DNA from: Pseudomonas sp. Fl4BN1
GTDB lineage: Bacteria; Pseudomonadota; Gammaproteobacteria; Pseudomonadales; Pseudomonadaceae
DNA length: 64,000 nt
Direction: 5' to 3'
NCBI RefSeq assembly: GCF_009908285.1
Contig: NZ_JAAARM010000019.1
Span: forward strand, 62,001 to 126,000
The translations under genes and the position numbers were made by a program. The notes below the pieces were generated by a model. It saw nothing but the letters and a program-made list of their open reading frames with translations, was not told the DNA's origin and did no database searches. Positions 54,821 through 62,636 of the stretch are shown here, piece after piece (position 1 is the first letter of the stretch; each line of letters opens with the position of its first letter).

Positions 54821-56362
54821 TCAGTCGTTGAGTTTGGCCGCCAGAGCCTTGACCCGGGCCATGTCGCCCTTGGCCACCTTGGTCACGCCAGTGCCGTATT
54901 CAGGGTCGGCCTTATAAAGGAACGACAGCACGATGTGCTTGCTCTCATCATCGGTGGTGGCCAGCGAGCCGCCAAAGCTGTCGATCAGGTCCTGGCGCTC
55001 CTTCTTGCTGAGCGAGCGATACAGATCGCCGGCCTGCTTGAAGTTCTGCTCACGCTGGATCTTTGCCTGCTGGGTGCTACCCGACACAGCCATCTGGCTG
55101 TAACGCGCGCTCTGCGGCTCTTCGCGGGGCAGCAGGCGGCTCGGCTGGTAGTTGACCCCGGTGCTGGTGTGCCCCAGATTCATGGCACCATCCTGGTTGC
55201 CGTTGTTCGCCGAGTTCTTCGGTGCGTTGATCGGCAGTTGCAAGGCGTTGGCGCCAATGCGGTACATCTGGGTATCGGCGTAGGAGAACACTCGGCCTTG
55301 CAGCAGGCGATCTTCCGACGGCTCGATCCCCGGCACCAGGTTGGACGGCGCCATGGCGACTTGCTCGGTTTCCTGGAAAACGTTGGCCGGGTTGCGGTTC
55401 AACACCATCTGCCCGACTTTGCGCTCGGCAACATCCGGCCAGATCTTTGTCGCATCCAGCGGGTCGAAATCAAACTTTGCCAAGTCCTCGGGTTTCAATA
55501 CCTGGACATACAAGTCCCACTTGGGAAAGTCCCCTTTATTAATGTGGTTTACCAAGTCATTAGTCATATGGCTGTAATCACGCCCCTGTACCTCGACCAC
55601 CTGTTTCGGGTCGAGGTTCTTCAGGCCTTGCAGACTCTTCCAGTGAAACTTTACGTAATGCACTTCGCCCTTGGCATTGATCAACTTGTAGGCATGCACC
55701 CCATTACCGTCCATTTCCCGGTAACTGGCTGGAGTACCGGAGTTGGAGTACAGCTCGGTCAAAGTACGGGTGGCTTCGGGAACATGGGAGAAGAAATCGA
55801 AACGCCGCGAGTCATCATCGAGGTTGGTGCGCGGGTCGGGTTTGAACGCGTGCACCATATCCGGGAACTTGATGGCGTCACGAATGAAGAAGGTCGGGAA
55901 GTTGTTGCCCACCAGGTCCCAGTTACCGTCTGCGGTATAGAACTTGGTGGCGAAACCCCGTGGGTCGCGCAGGGTTTCCGGGGAATGGTTGCCGTGCACC
56001 ACCGCCGAGAAACGCACGAATACCGGGGTCACTTCACCGGCAGCGAACACCTTGGCGCGGGTCAGGTCGCTGAGGTTGTCGGTGACCGTGAAGTTACCGT
56101 GGGCGCCGGTGCCGCGGGCGTGTACCACGCGCTCAGGAATGCGCTCACGATCGAAACGCTGGAGCTTCTGGATCAGTTGCACATCCTGCAGCAGCACCGG
56201 CCCGCTGGCACCCGCAGTCTGTGAGTTCTGGTTGTCGCCCACCGCCGCGCCATTATCGCGGGTCAGCGTTGCAGCCTGTACGGAAAGGGAAAACATACTG
56301 GCGGCAAGCACACCCAGTACGCGTCGTTGGGAAAAATTCCCGAGGCCAAGAGAAGCGGTCAT
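54821..56362 (-). CDS. katB: Periplasmic catalase KatB
   Basis: A monofunctional haem catalase of 513 residues with a signal peptide (hydrophobic run VLGVLAASMFSLSVQA, cleavage about residue 30). Catalytic His81 in ERVVHARGTGAHG, Asn in TVTDNLSD-type region (FTVTDNLSDL), and the proximal haem Tyr361 in RVFSYADTQMYR. Export and the ankB neighbour agree with KatB of P. aeruginosa, which is induced by peroxide through OxyR. The message leader contains a nested hairpin covering the ribosome site (listed separately). Confidence 0.93.
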   Translation of the reverse strand: MTASLGLGNFSQRRVLGVLAASMFSLSVQAATLTRDNGAAVGDNQNSQTAGASGPVLLQDVQLIQKLQRFDRERIPERVVHARGTGAHGNFTVTDNLSDLTRAKVFAAGEVTPVFVRFSAVVHGNHSPETLRDPRGFATKFYTADGNWDLVGNNFPTFFIRDAIKFPDMVHAFKPDPRTNLDDDSRRFDFFSHVPEATRTLTELYSNSGTPASYREMDGNGVHAYKLINAKGEVHYVKFHWKSLQGLKNLDPKQVVEVQGRDYSHMTNDLVNHINKGDFPKWDLYVQVLKPEDLAKFDFDPLDATKIWPDVAERKVGQMVLNRNPANVFQETEQVAMAPSNLVPGIEPSEDRLLQGRVFSYADTQMYRIGANALQLPINAPKNSANNGNQDGAMNLGHTSTGVNYQPSRLLPREEPQSARYSQMAVSGSTQQAKIQREQNFKQAGDLYRSLSKKERQDLIDSFGGSLATTDDESKHIVLSFLYKADPEYGTGVTKVAKGDMARVKALAAKLND

Positions 56363-56370
56363 GTTGTATT

Positions 56371-56412
56371 CCTCTAGTTATATAAGGCGCATCTCGATGC
56401 GCCTGCTAGAGG
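56371..56412 (-). promoter_or_regulatory. katB leader stem enclosing the Shine-Dalgarno
   Basis: In the mRNA sense CCTCTAG (56412-56406) pairs perfectly with CTAGAGG (56377-56371), and within it GGCGCAT pairs with ATGCGCC around a CGAG tetraloop (56403-56386). The right outer arm holds the AGAGG ribosome site, eight bases before ATG 56362. Pairing seen directly; control of translation is inference. Confidence 0.65.
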
Positions 56413-56422
56413 CTAGTGGCTA

Positions 56423-56443
56423 ACTATTTGAAAGATAAATAGT
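56423..56443. promoter_or_regulatory. Perfect 21-base dyad upstream of katB
   Basis: ACTATTT-N7-AAATAGT, just upstream of the leader hairpin in the katB-mscL gap. It contains CTAT/ATAG halves as in OxyR sites, but their spacing (11 bases between them) differs from the OxyR pattern of ATAG-N7-CTAT. Operator for katB is plausible; identity of the regulator open. Confidence 0.5.
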
Positions 56444-56648
56444 AAGGCTGTAACCGTCTGATTGACAGAATGTACTGGTTATAGCGTCGGAGGCGGGGTA
56501 TATCGCGCGCGATTTGATGGCACTGTAATAAACTATTTGCCTCTTTGTCGGTCGATAACCCCGCTAGCTGTAAAAAGTTGTGTCGGCAAAATGCATTTTG
56601 CTGAATTACACTGCCATCACCAACCTCATCAGCCACAAGGAATAACCT

Positions 56649-57062
56649 ATGGGCGTGCTAAGTGAATTCAAGGCCTTCGCGGTCAAAGGTAATGTGGTCG
56701 ACATGGCCGTCGGTATTATCATCGGCGCCGCGTTCGGTAAGGTCGTTTCATCCTTTGTCGGTGACGTGGTCATGCCACCCATCGGCCTGCTGATTGGTGG
56801 GGTGAACTTCGGGGATCTGGCGGTCACGTTGAAGGCAGCTGCGGGCGATGTGCCGGCGGTGGTACTGGCCTATGGCAAATTCATCCAGAGCATCATCGAC
56901 TTCATCATCATCGCCTTCGCCATCTTCATGGGCATCAAGGTCATCAACCGCCTGAAGCGCGAAGAGGCCGTGGCCCCTACCGTGCCACCGGTACCGACTA
57001 AAGAAGAAGAGTTGCTGGGCGAGATCCGCGACCTGCTCAAGGCCCAGAACAACAAGCCTTGA
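56649..57062 (+). CDS. mscL: Large-conductance mechanosensitive channel MscL
   Basis: A 137-residue channel that opens on hypo-osmotic shock. Two membrane helices (about residues 15-45, VDMAVGIIIGAAFGKVVSSF; and about 75-100, FIQSIIDFIIIAFAIFMGIK), the N-terminal amphipathic helix MGVLSEFKAFAVKGN, and a C-terminal charged bundle (TKEEELLGEIRDLLKAQ). Normal length. ATG has AAGGAATAACCT before it. Divergent from katB, convergent with fpr. Confidence 0.97.
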   Translation: MGVLSEFKAFAVKGNVVDMAVGIIIGAAFGKVVSSFVGDVVMPPIGLLIGGVNFGDLAVTLKAAAGDVPAVVLAYGKFIQSIIDFIIIAFAIFMGIKVINRLKREEAVAPTVPPVPTKEEELLGEIRDLLKAQNNKP

Positions 57063-57083
57063 ACACTGCTTTCGCGACAAGAC

Positions 57084-57108
57084 AACGGCGCCCCTGAGGC
57101 GCCGTTTT
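57084..57108. terminator. Shared terminator between mscL and fpr
   Basis: AACGGCGCC / GGCGCCGTT with a five-base loop, followed by TT on the plus strand. It is 22 bases after mscL and overlaps the approach to the fpr stop, so it probably serves both. Confidence 0.8.
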
Positions 57109-57110
57109 CG

Positions 57111-57887
57111 TTACCAGTAATTCTCCACCGCCACCTGTCCCGGTCGCCGGGTCAGGCTCAGGTGCATGTCCCGCGCTTTGAGCAGGGCACGGGTATCGTC
57201 GATCATCTGCGGGTTGCCGCAGAGCATCACCCGCGAGTGCTCGGGTGTCAGCTCGACGCCGGCGGCGCGCTCCAACTGGCCGTTCTCGATCAGCTCGGTG
57301 ATGCGCCCGTTGAGGCTGCCCGGATGCTGTTCCCGGGTCACGGTGCTGATGAACTGCAACTTGTGCGCAACTTCCGCCAGGTATTCACGCTGGGGCAGTT
57401 CGGCGAGCAGTTGCTGGTAAGCCAGCTCCTTGGCCTCACGCACGCTATAGACCAGGATGATCCGCTCGAATTTCTCCCACACTTCAAAGTCCTGGAGGAT
57501 CGACAGGAACGGCGCAATACCCGTGCCTGTGGATAACAGCCAGAGATCACGACCGTCGACAAAGCGGTCCAGGGTCAGATAGCCAAACGCCTGGCGATCC
57601 ACCAGCAGGCTGTCCCCCACTTCCAGGCGGCTCAGTTCGCTGGTGAACTCGCCACCGGGCACGACAATCGAAAAGAACTCGAGATACTCATCGAACGGCG
57701 ACGACACCATGGAATAGGCGCGCCACACGGTGCTGCCGTCGGCCTTGGTCACGCCGAGACGGGCGAACTGCCCGGCACGAAAGCGGAAGCCTGCATCCCG
57801 GGTGGTACGCAAGGTGAACAGGCTTGAAGTCAGTGGCTGGACATCGAGCAGGGTCTGACGGGTGTACTTTTCTTCACTGGCAGTCAT
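57111..57887 (-). CDS. fpr: Ferredoxin-NADP+ reductase
   Basis: A 258-residue FAD enzyme exchanging electrons between NADPH and ferredoxin/bacterioferredoxin. FAD-binding domain with RAYSMVSSPFD (RxYS motif), NADP domain with LLSTGTGIAPFLSILQD and MLCGNPQMIDDT, and the C-terminal TRRPGQVAVENYW, where the end matches the bacterial subclass of Pseudomonas and Azotobacter. Start MTASEEKYTRQTLL (57887). In P. putida and P. aeruginosa fpr responds to oxidative stress. Confidence 0.95.
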   Translation of the reverse strand: MTASEEKYTRQTLLDVQPLTSSLFTLRTTRDAGFRFRAGQFARLGVTKADGSTVWRAYSMVSSPFDEYLEFFSIVVPGGEFTSELSRLEVGDSLLVDRQAFGYLTLDRFVDGRDLWLLSTGTGIAPFLSILQDFEVWEKFERIILVYSVREAKELAYQQLLAELPQREYLAEVAHKLQFISTVTREQHPGSLNGRITELIENGQLERAAGVELTPEHSRVMLCGNPQMIDDTRALLKARDMHLSLTRRPGQVAVENYW

Positions 57888-58111
57888 GACGGACTCCACA
57901 AAAGCGATGCTCTAGTGTCCCGCAAAGCGCCGAACAGAAACACCGGCGGTTTGTAGTGACATAGATCGCGGGCAATCAGCAGCAAAAAAACGTACCATTT
58001 ACCCCCACTTTGAACAGCCATCCTGCAGCCTGCGCCGCTTCTGCTCGAAGGTTCCTGTCCGCTGCAGATCCTCGCCGACAGGACATTCACCGATTACCTA
58101 GAGTCCGCCCC

Positions 58112-59236
58112 ATGCCCCTGCTTGCAAGCCCCTTCGCCCAGCTCGACCTGATCCGCCAGCCCGAACAGCAGAACGAGCCGCTGCAAGCCTTCGACGCAGC
58201 GGATGAGTACCTGCTCAATCACCTGGCCGAACAACACCCGGGCAGCGACACCCGGGTGCTGGTGCTCAACGACAGCTTCGGTGCACTGGCCGCCAGCCTG
58301 CTGGGTAAGGTCCAGGTCAGTAGCAGCGGCGACTCCTACCTCGGCGCCCTGGCCCTGGAAAAGAACCTGGTGCGCAACGGCCTGCCCTTTGACGCCATTC
58401 GCATGGTGCCCGCCAGTGAAACCTTGAGCGGGCCATTCGACCAGGTGCTGATCCGCGTGCCCAAGACCCTGGCCCTGCTGGAGGAGCAGTTGATCCGCCT
58501 GCAAGGACAACTGGCCCCCGGCGCCCAAGTGGTGGCGGCCGCCATGGTCAAGCACCTGCCTCGCGCCGCCGGGGATTTGCTGGAGCGCTATATCGGCCCG
58601 GTACAAGCTTCCCTGGCAGTGAAGAAGGCCCGCTTGCTGATTGCCACCCCGGAACACAAGCAGCCCGCCGTGTCGCCCTACCCGACCCGCTATCGCCTGG
58701 ATCAACCGGCCATCGAGCTACTCAACCATGCCAACGTGTTCTGCCGTGAAGGCCTGGACATCGGCACACGCGCCTTCCTCCCGCACCTGCCAAAAAACCT
58801 CGGCAATGCCCGGGTCGCGGACCTGGGCTGCGGCAACGGCGTGCTGGCCATTGCCAGCGCCCTGGACAACCCGCAAGCCCACTACACCCTGGTGGACGAG
58901 TCCTTCATGGCGGTGCAATCGGCCCGGGAAAACTGGCAGGCGGTGCTCGGTGAACGGCCAGCAGAAATGCGCGCCGGTGATGGCCTGGCTGGCCAGGAAG
59001 CACAGTCCCTGGATGTGGTGCTGTGCAACCCGCCCTTCCACCAGCAGCAGGTGGTCGGCGATTTCCTCGCCTGGCGGATGTTCCAGCAAGCCCGGGAAGC
59101 CCTGGTAGTAGGCGGCGCGCTGTATATCGTCGGCAACCGCCACCTGGGGTATCACAGCAAGCTGGCGCGACTGTTCCGCGGCGTGGATCAGGTGGCGGCA
59201 ACCCCCAAGTTCGTGATCCTCAAAGCCCGCAAGTAA
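58112..59236 (+). CDS. rlmG: 23S rRNA (guanine(1835)-N2)-methyltransferase RlmG
   Basis: A 374-residue SAM-dependent methyltransferase related to RsmC, with a degenerate N-terminal methyltransferase-like domain (about 1-190) and a catalytic C-terminal one: SAM motif VADLGCGNGVLAIAS and catalytic CNPPFHQ. RlmG modifies G1835 of 23S rRNA. ATG 58112 gives the family length; the frame is open upstream without similarity. Single gene, divergent from fpr. Confidence 0.93.
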   Translation: MPLLASPFAQLDLIRQPEQQNEPLQAFDAADEYLLNHLAEQHPGSDTRVLVLNDSFGALAASLLGKVQVSSSGDSYLGALALEKNLVRNGLPFDAIRMVPASETLSGPFDQVLIRVPKTLALLEEQLIRLQGQLAPGAQVVAAAMVKHLPRAAGDLLERYIGPVQASLAVKKARLLIATPEHKQPAVSPYPTRYRLDQPAIELLNHANVFCREGLDIGTRAFLPHLPKNLGNARVADLGCGNGVLAIASALDNPQAHYTLVDESFMAVQSARENWQAVLGERPAEMRAGDGLAGQEAQSLDVVLCNPPFHQQQVVGDFLAWRMFQQAREALVVGGALYIVGNRHLGYHSKLARLFRGVDQVAATPKFVILKARK

Positions 59237-59314
59237 ACACACTGGGTACGGCGTGTGGCGAGCGAGCAGTCGCCCTCGCCACAACAGCCCCTGGCACAAG
59301 CGTCATTTACGACA

Positions 59315-59343
59315 GGCAAAAAAAGCCCTCCAAACGGAGGGCT
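59315..59343 (-). terminator. Terminator of the cio operon
   Basis: On the minus strand AGCCCTCC GTTT GGAGGGCT followed by seven T, about 47 bases beyond the DUF2474 stop. On the plus strand the stem follows rlmG but the T run is on the other side. Confidence 0.85.
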
Positions 59344-59389
59344 ATAAACCGTGCCGCAAGGCAACGGGATGGGATGATCGGTGAGTGTT

Positions 59390-59557
59390 TCAGTGGGTGG
59401 TCAAGCCGGCCGCATTCATGAACATGCGCATCAGGCTGGCCACCACGAACAGGGCCAGGACGCTGCCGCCCCAGATCATCACTAGCCAGCCTAGACGCTG
59501 CCACAGCGGTTTCTTTTCCGCCTGCTCGATTTCCTGCAAAGAGTGTTTACCGCTCAT
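59390..59557 (-). CDS. DUF2474 small membrane protein (CydX-like partner of CIO)
   Basis: A 55-residue protein, MSGKHSLQEIEQAEKKPLWQ then RLGWLVMIWGGSVLALFVVA, with one membrane helix (about residues 22-44) and a short C-terminal tail (NAAGLTTH). DUF2474 proteins are encoded after cioB/cydB of cyanide-insensitive oxidases and are thought to play the part of CydX, the small subunit that stabilises bd oxidases. Position and sequence fit. It is about 110 bases beyond cioB, with a REP pair in the gap. Confidence 0.85.
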   Translation of the reverse strand: MSGKHSLQEIEQAEKKPLWQRLGWLVMIWGGSVLALFVVASLMRMFMNAAGLTTH

Positions 59558-59587
59558 GACTTCAACTCCTGCCTAACCCGAATTTCC

Positions 59588-59669
59588 GTAGGAGCTGGCT
59601 TGCCAGCGAAAGCGACGGCAAGCCGGGCACAAGGCTCAAGGGCCTCTTCGCCGGCAAGCCGGCTCCTAC
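59588..59669. repeat. REP pair between cioB and the DUF2474 gene
   Basis: GTAGGAGCTGGCTTGCCAGC (59588-59607) and GCCGGCAAGCCGGCTCCTAC (59650-59669) facing each other. The element touches the cioB stop codon (59670). Confidence 0.92.
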
Positions 59670-60677
59670 CTAGTGATAACCGTCTTCGTGGGTGACCTTG
59701 CCGCGGAACACGTAGTAGCTCCAGAAGGTGTAACCCAGGATGAACGGGATGATGAACAGCGTGCCCACCAGCATGAAGCCCTGGCTCTGCGGCGGCGCGG
59801 CGGCGTCCCAGATAGAGATCGACGGCGGCACGATGTTCGGCCACAAGCTGATGCCCAGGCCGCTGTAACCGAGGAAGATCAGCACCAGGGTCAACAGGAA
59901 CGGCGTGTAGTGAGCGTTACGGGCCACGGCACGCAACAGGCCGTACATGGTCACCAGCACCAGGATCGGCACCGGCAGGAACCAGAACAGATTTGGCAAG
60001 GTGAACCAGCGTGCAGCAATCTCGGCGTGCGCCAGCGGGGTCCAGATACTGACGATGCCGATCACTGCCAGCACGACATAGGCCAGGGGCCGAGCAATGT
60101 CATGCATCTGCTGCTGCAGCTTGCCTTCGGTCTTCATGATCAGCCAGGTGCAGCCGAGCAAGGCATACGCCACCACCAGCGCCAGGCCGCAGAACAGGGT
60201 GAACGGTGTCAGCCAGTCCAGGGAACCGCCGGCGAACTGGCGGTTGACCACCGGCAGGCCGTCGATAAAGGCCCCCAGGGCCACGCCCTGGAAGAAGGTC
60301 GCAGCCAGGGAGCCGCCGATGAACGCCTTGTCCCAGATATGACGCTTGTCGTCCCTGGCCTTGAAGCGGAACTCGAAGGCCACGCCGCGAAAGATCAGCC
60401 CCACCAACATCAGGATCAGCGGCAGGTAGAGCGCCGACAGCACCACCGAGTAGGCCAGCGGGAAGGCGCCGAACAGCGCCGCACCACCCAGCACCAGCCA
60501 GGTTTCATTGCCGTCCCAGACGGGAGCGACGGTATTCATCATCACGTCACGGTCGCGCTCGTCCTTGACGAACGGGAAGAGAATCCCGATGCCCAGGTCG
60601 AAGCCGTCCATGACCACGTACATCATGATGCCGAAGATGATTATCACGGCCCAGATCAGCGGAAGATCGATACCCAT
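59670..60677 (-). CDS. cioB: Cyanide-insensitive quinol oxidase subunit II (CioB/CydB family)
   Basis: A 335-residue membrane protein with about eight to nine helices: MGIDLPLIWAVIIIFGIMMY, then VVMDGFDLGIGILFPFV, NTVAPVWDGNETWLVLGGAA and FRGVAFEFRFKARD, all CydB-family landmarks. It forms with CioA the bd-type quinol oxidase that works in the presence of cyanide. It starts three bases after the cioA stop, so the two are one operon. Confidence 0.94.
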   Translation of the reverse strand: MGIDLPLIWAVIIIFGIMMYVVMDGFDLGIGILFPFVKDERDRDVMMNTVAPVWDGNETWLVLGGAALFGAFPLAYSVVLSALYLPLILMLVGLIFRGVAFEFRFKARDDKRHIWDKAFIGGSLAATFFQGVALGAFIDGLPVVNRQFAGGSLDWLTPFTLFCGLALVVAYALLGCTWLIMKTEGKLQQQMHDIARPLAYVVLAVIGIVSIWTPLAHAEIAARWFTLPNLFWFLPVPILVLVTMYGLLRAVARNAHYTPFLLTLVLIFLGYSGLGISLWPNIVPPSISIWDAAAPPQSQGFMLVGTLFIIPFILGYTFWSYYVFRGKVTHEDGYH

Positions 60678-60680
60678 GAC

Positions 60681-62123
60681 TCAATTCCCCTTGTTCAGGC
60701 GGCTGCTGTGGTGGTCATCGTCGTTGTCATCGTCGGCTGCAGACAGCGGACGCGCCGGGGTGCGTTGTTGCCCGGGACCACCGTGGCTGGTTTCGGCACC
60801 TTCGTTGGTGATCGGGCCTTTGCGCACCAGGCGCATCATGTAGCCAATACCCACGCCGAACAGCGAGAAGTACACCACCACGAACAGCGCCAGGGTGATG
60901 CTCATCTGCACGAAGCTGTGTCCGGAAGACGCATCCGCCGTGCGCATCAGGCCGTAGACCACCCACGGCTGACGGCCGATCTCGGTGGTGAACCAGCCGG
61001 CAAGGATCGCGATCAGCCCGGACGGGCCCATCCACAAGGTCAGGTACAGGAACGGTCGCGAGGTGTAGAGGGTGTCGCGCTTGCGCAGCCAGACGCTCCA
61101 CAGGCCGGTGAAGATCATCAGCATGCCCAGGCCCACCATGATCCGGAACGACCAGAACACGATGGTCGAGTTGGGCCGATCCTCAGGCGGGAATTCCTTG
61201 AGCGCCGGCACCTGCTTGTCCAGGGAGTGGGTGAGGATCAGGCTGCCCAGGTAGGGAATTTCCACCGCGAACCTGGTTTTCTCGGCTTTCATGTCCGGCC
61301 AGCCGAAGAGGATCAGCGGGGTCGGTTCATTACCGACGTTCTCCCAGTGGCCTTCAATGGCGGCGATTTTCGCCGGCTGGTGCTTGAGGGTGTTGAGACC
61401 GTGGAAGTCACCGATCACCGCCTGTACCGGGGCGACGATCAGGGCCATCCACATGGCCATCGAGAGCATGCGACGAATGGCCGGATTGTCCCGCCCCCGC
61501 AGCAAGTGCCAAGCTGCCGACGAACCGACGAAGAACGCCGTGGCGACAAACGCAGCCACCGCCATGTGCGCCAGGCGATAGGGGAACGACGGGTTGAAGA
61601 TCACCGCCAGCCAATCCACCGGAATCACCTGACCGTTGACGATTTCATACCCTTGGGGTGTCTGCATCCAGCTGTTGGACGAAAGAATCCAGAAGGTCGA
61701 GATCAGGGTGCCGATGGCCACCATGACGGTGGCGAAGAAATGCAGCTTGCGTCCGACCTTGTTCCAGCCGAACAGCATGACCCCAAGGAAACCGGCCTCA
61801 AGGAAGAACGCCGTAAGCACTTCATAGGTGAGCAAGGGACCGGTGACAGAACCGGCAAAATCGGAGAACCGGCTCCAGTTGGTGCCGAACTGGTAAGCCA
61901 TCACCAGGCCGGAGACCACGCCCATGCCGAAGTTGACGGCAAAGATCTTCGACCAGAAGTGGTACAGGTCACGGTAGGTATCGTCACGGGTCTTCAGCCA
62001 CAGGCCTTCGAGTACCGCCAGGTAGCTCGCCAGACCAATGGTGATTGCCGGGAACAGGATATGGAACGAGATGGTGAACGCGAACTGAATTCGGGCGAGA
62101 TCAAGAGCCTCTAAACCGAACAT
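60681..62123 (-). CDS. cioA: Cyanide-insensitive quinol oxidase subunit I (CioA/CydA family)
   Basis: A 480-residue haem-binding subunit. Haem/quinol landmarks: ARIQFAFTISFHILFPAITI (His ligand in FHILFP), VNFGMGVVSGLVMAYQFGTN, EAGFLGVMLFGWNKVG, and the GRQPWVVYGLMRT motif. The Q loop is short, as in the CIO subclass (about 480-490 residues compared with 520 for E. coli CydA). Start MFGLEALDLARIQFAF (62123) with AGGAAAGC ahead. Controlled probably by the ANR-type box at 62282. Confidence 0.94.
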   Translation of the reverse strand: MFGLEALDLARIQFAFTISFHILFPAITIGLASYLAVLEGLWLKTRDDTYRDLYHFWSKIFAVNFGMGVVSGLVMAYQFGTNWSRFSDFAGSVTGPLLTYEVLTAFFLEAGFLGVMLFGWNKVGRKLHFFATVMVAIGTLISTFWILSSNSWMQTPQGYEIVNGQVIPVDWLAVIFNPSFPYRLAHMAVAAFVATAFFVGSSAAWHLLRGRDNPAIRRMLSMAMWMALIVAPVQAVIGDFHGLNTLKHQPAKIAAIEGHWENVGNEPTPLILFGWPDMKAEKTRFAVEIPYLGSLILTHSLDKQVPALKEFPPEDRPNSTIVFWSFRIMVGLGMLMIFTGLWSVWLRKRDTLYTSRPFLYLTLWMGPSGLIAILAGWFTTEIGRQPWVVYGLMRTADASSGHSFVQMSITLALFVVVYFSLFGVGIGYMMRLVRKGPITNEGAETSHGGPGQQRTPARPLSAADDDNDDDHHSSRLNKGN

Positions 62124-62199
62124 AAGCTTTCCTCTGTCAGGTAATACCGGCTGCCGGCCAGAGGCCTGCACCCACTGCCCCCACGGATATGGAGTGCGG

Positions 62200-62213
62200 C
62201 GAATTCGAATTCG
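62200..62213. promoter_or_regulatory. Perfect palindrome upstream of cioA
   Basis: CGAATTCGAATTCG, a 14-base perfect palindrome 77 bases before the cioA ATG and 69 bases downstream of the ANR-type box. Possible operator; no regulator assigned. Confidence 0.4.
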
Positions 62214-62281
62214 TTCTTTTTGAAACCATCGCACGCAGGGATTCTGGTACTTTTGCCACCACATCAGCCTTGGGAAAGGTT

Positions 62282-62295
62282 TTGATCTGGGTCAA
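62282..62295. promoter_or_regulatory. ANR/FNR-type box
   Basis: TTGATCTGGGTCAA fits the ANR consensus TTGAT-N4-ATCAA with one mismatch and is close to the TTGATCCGGGTCAA form common in Pseudomonas. It lies about 160 bases before cioA and 342 before the MFS start, so cioA is the likely target; in P. aeruginosa ANR represses cioAB. Confidence 0.7.
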
Positions 62296-62636
62296 GCAAC
62301 GTTGAAAGAGTAGTCCTAATTTGCTCGCGCAAGCGTGTGGTTATTTGCCGCGTGACAGCTTGCCCCACCCTCTCAAGCCCGGGGGTTTCCCAGATATTTT
62401 TCCCTGTGGCCACTGTCGCGAGCGGCGCTCAGGCTCGCAGGAGCTTCAGCAACAGCAAAGCACCGCCCCCCACTTCAGGCCGATCACAGCCAGCGGTCGC
62501 GACAGCAGGGATTGCGAGAAGTATTTCACCGCCCAAAGCAGATAGATGCGCGGCTAACGATTTTTCCGCAGGCTGCAACCTTCGGTTACATCTTGGTGAT
62601 AATCTCGTTTCACTCCCCGCTCAGATCTGCCGCCAG

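Larger units (their letters stand above)
62124..62636. other. Regulatory gap between cioA and the MFS gene
   Basis: About 510 bases without a gene. The part next to cioA carries the palindrome and ANR-type box listed separately. The part nearer the MFS gene (62340-62560) is open in one frame but reads as low-quality Pro/Ser/Ala-rich sequence and contains GTCGCGA/GCTCGCAGGAGC-like short repeats; I see no protein there. Confidence 0.6.

Noticed and set aside
59673..62114. 813-codon plus-strand frame across cioB and cioA
   Set aside because: Antisense shadow continuing over two real genes; extremely polar and without domains.
62337..62636. In-frame upstream extension of the MFS gene
   Set aside because: The extension has no ribosome site, reads Pro/Ser/Ala-rich, and the conserved MFS N-terminus begins at ATG 62637.
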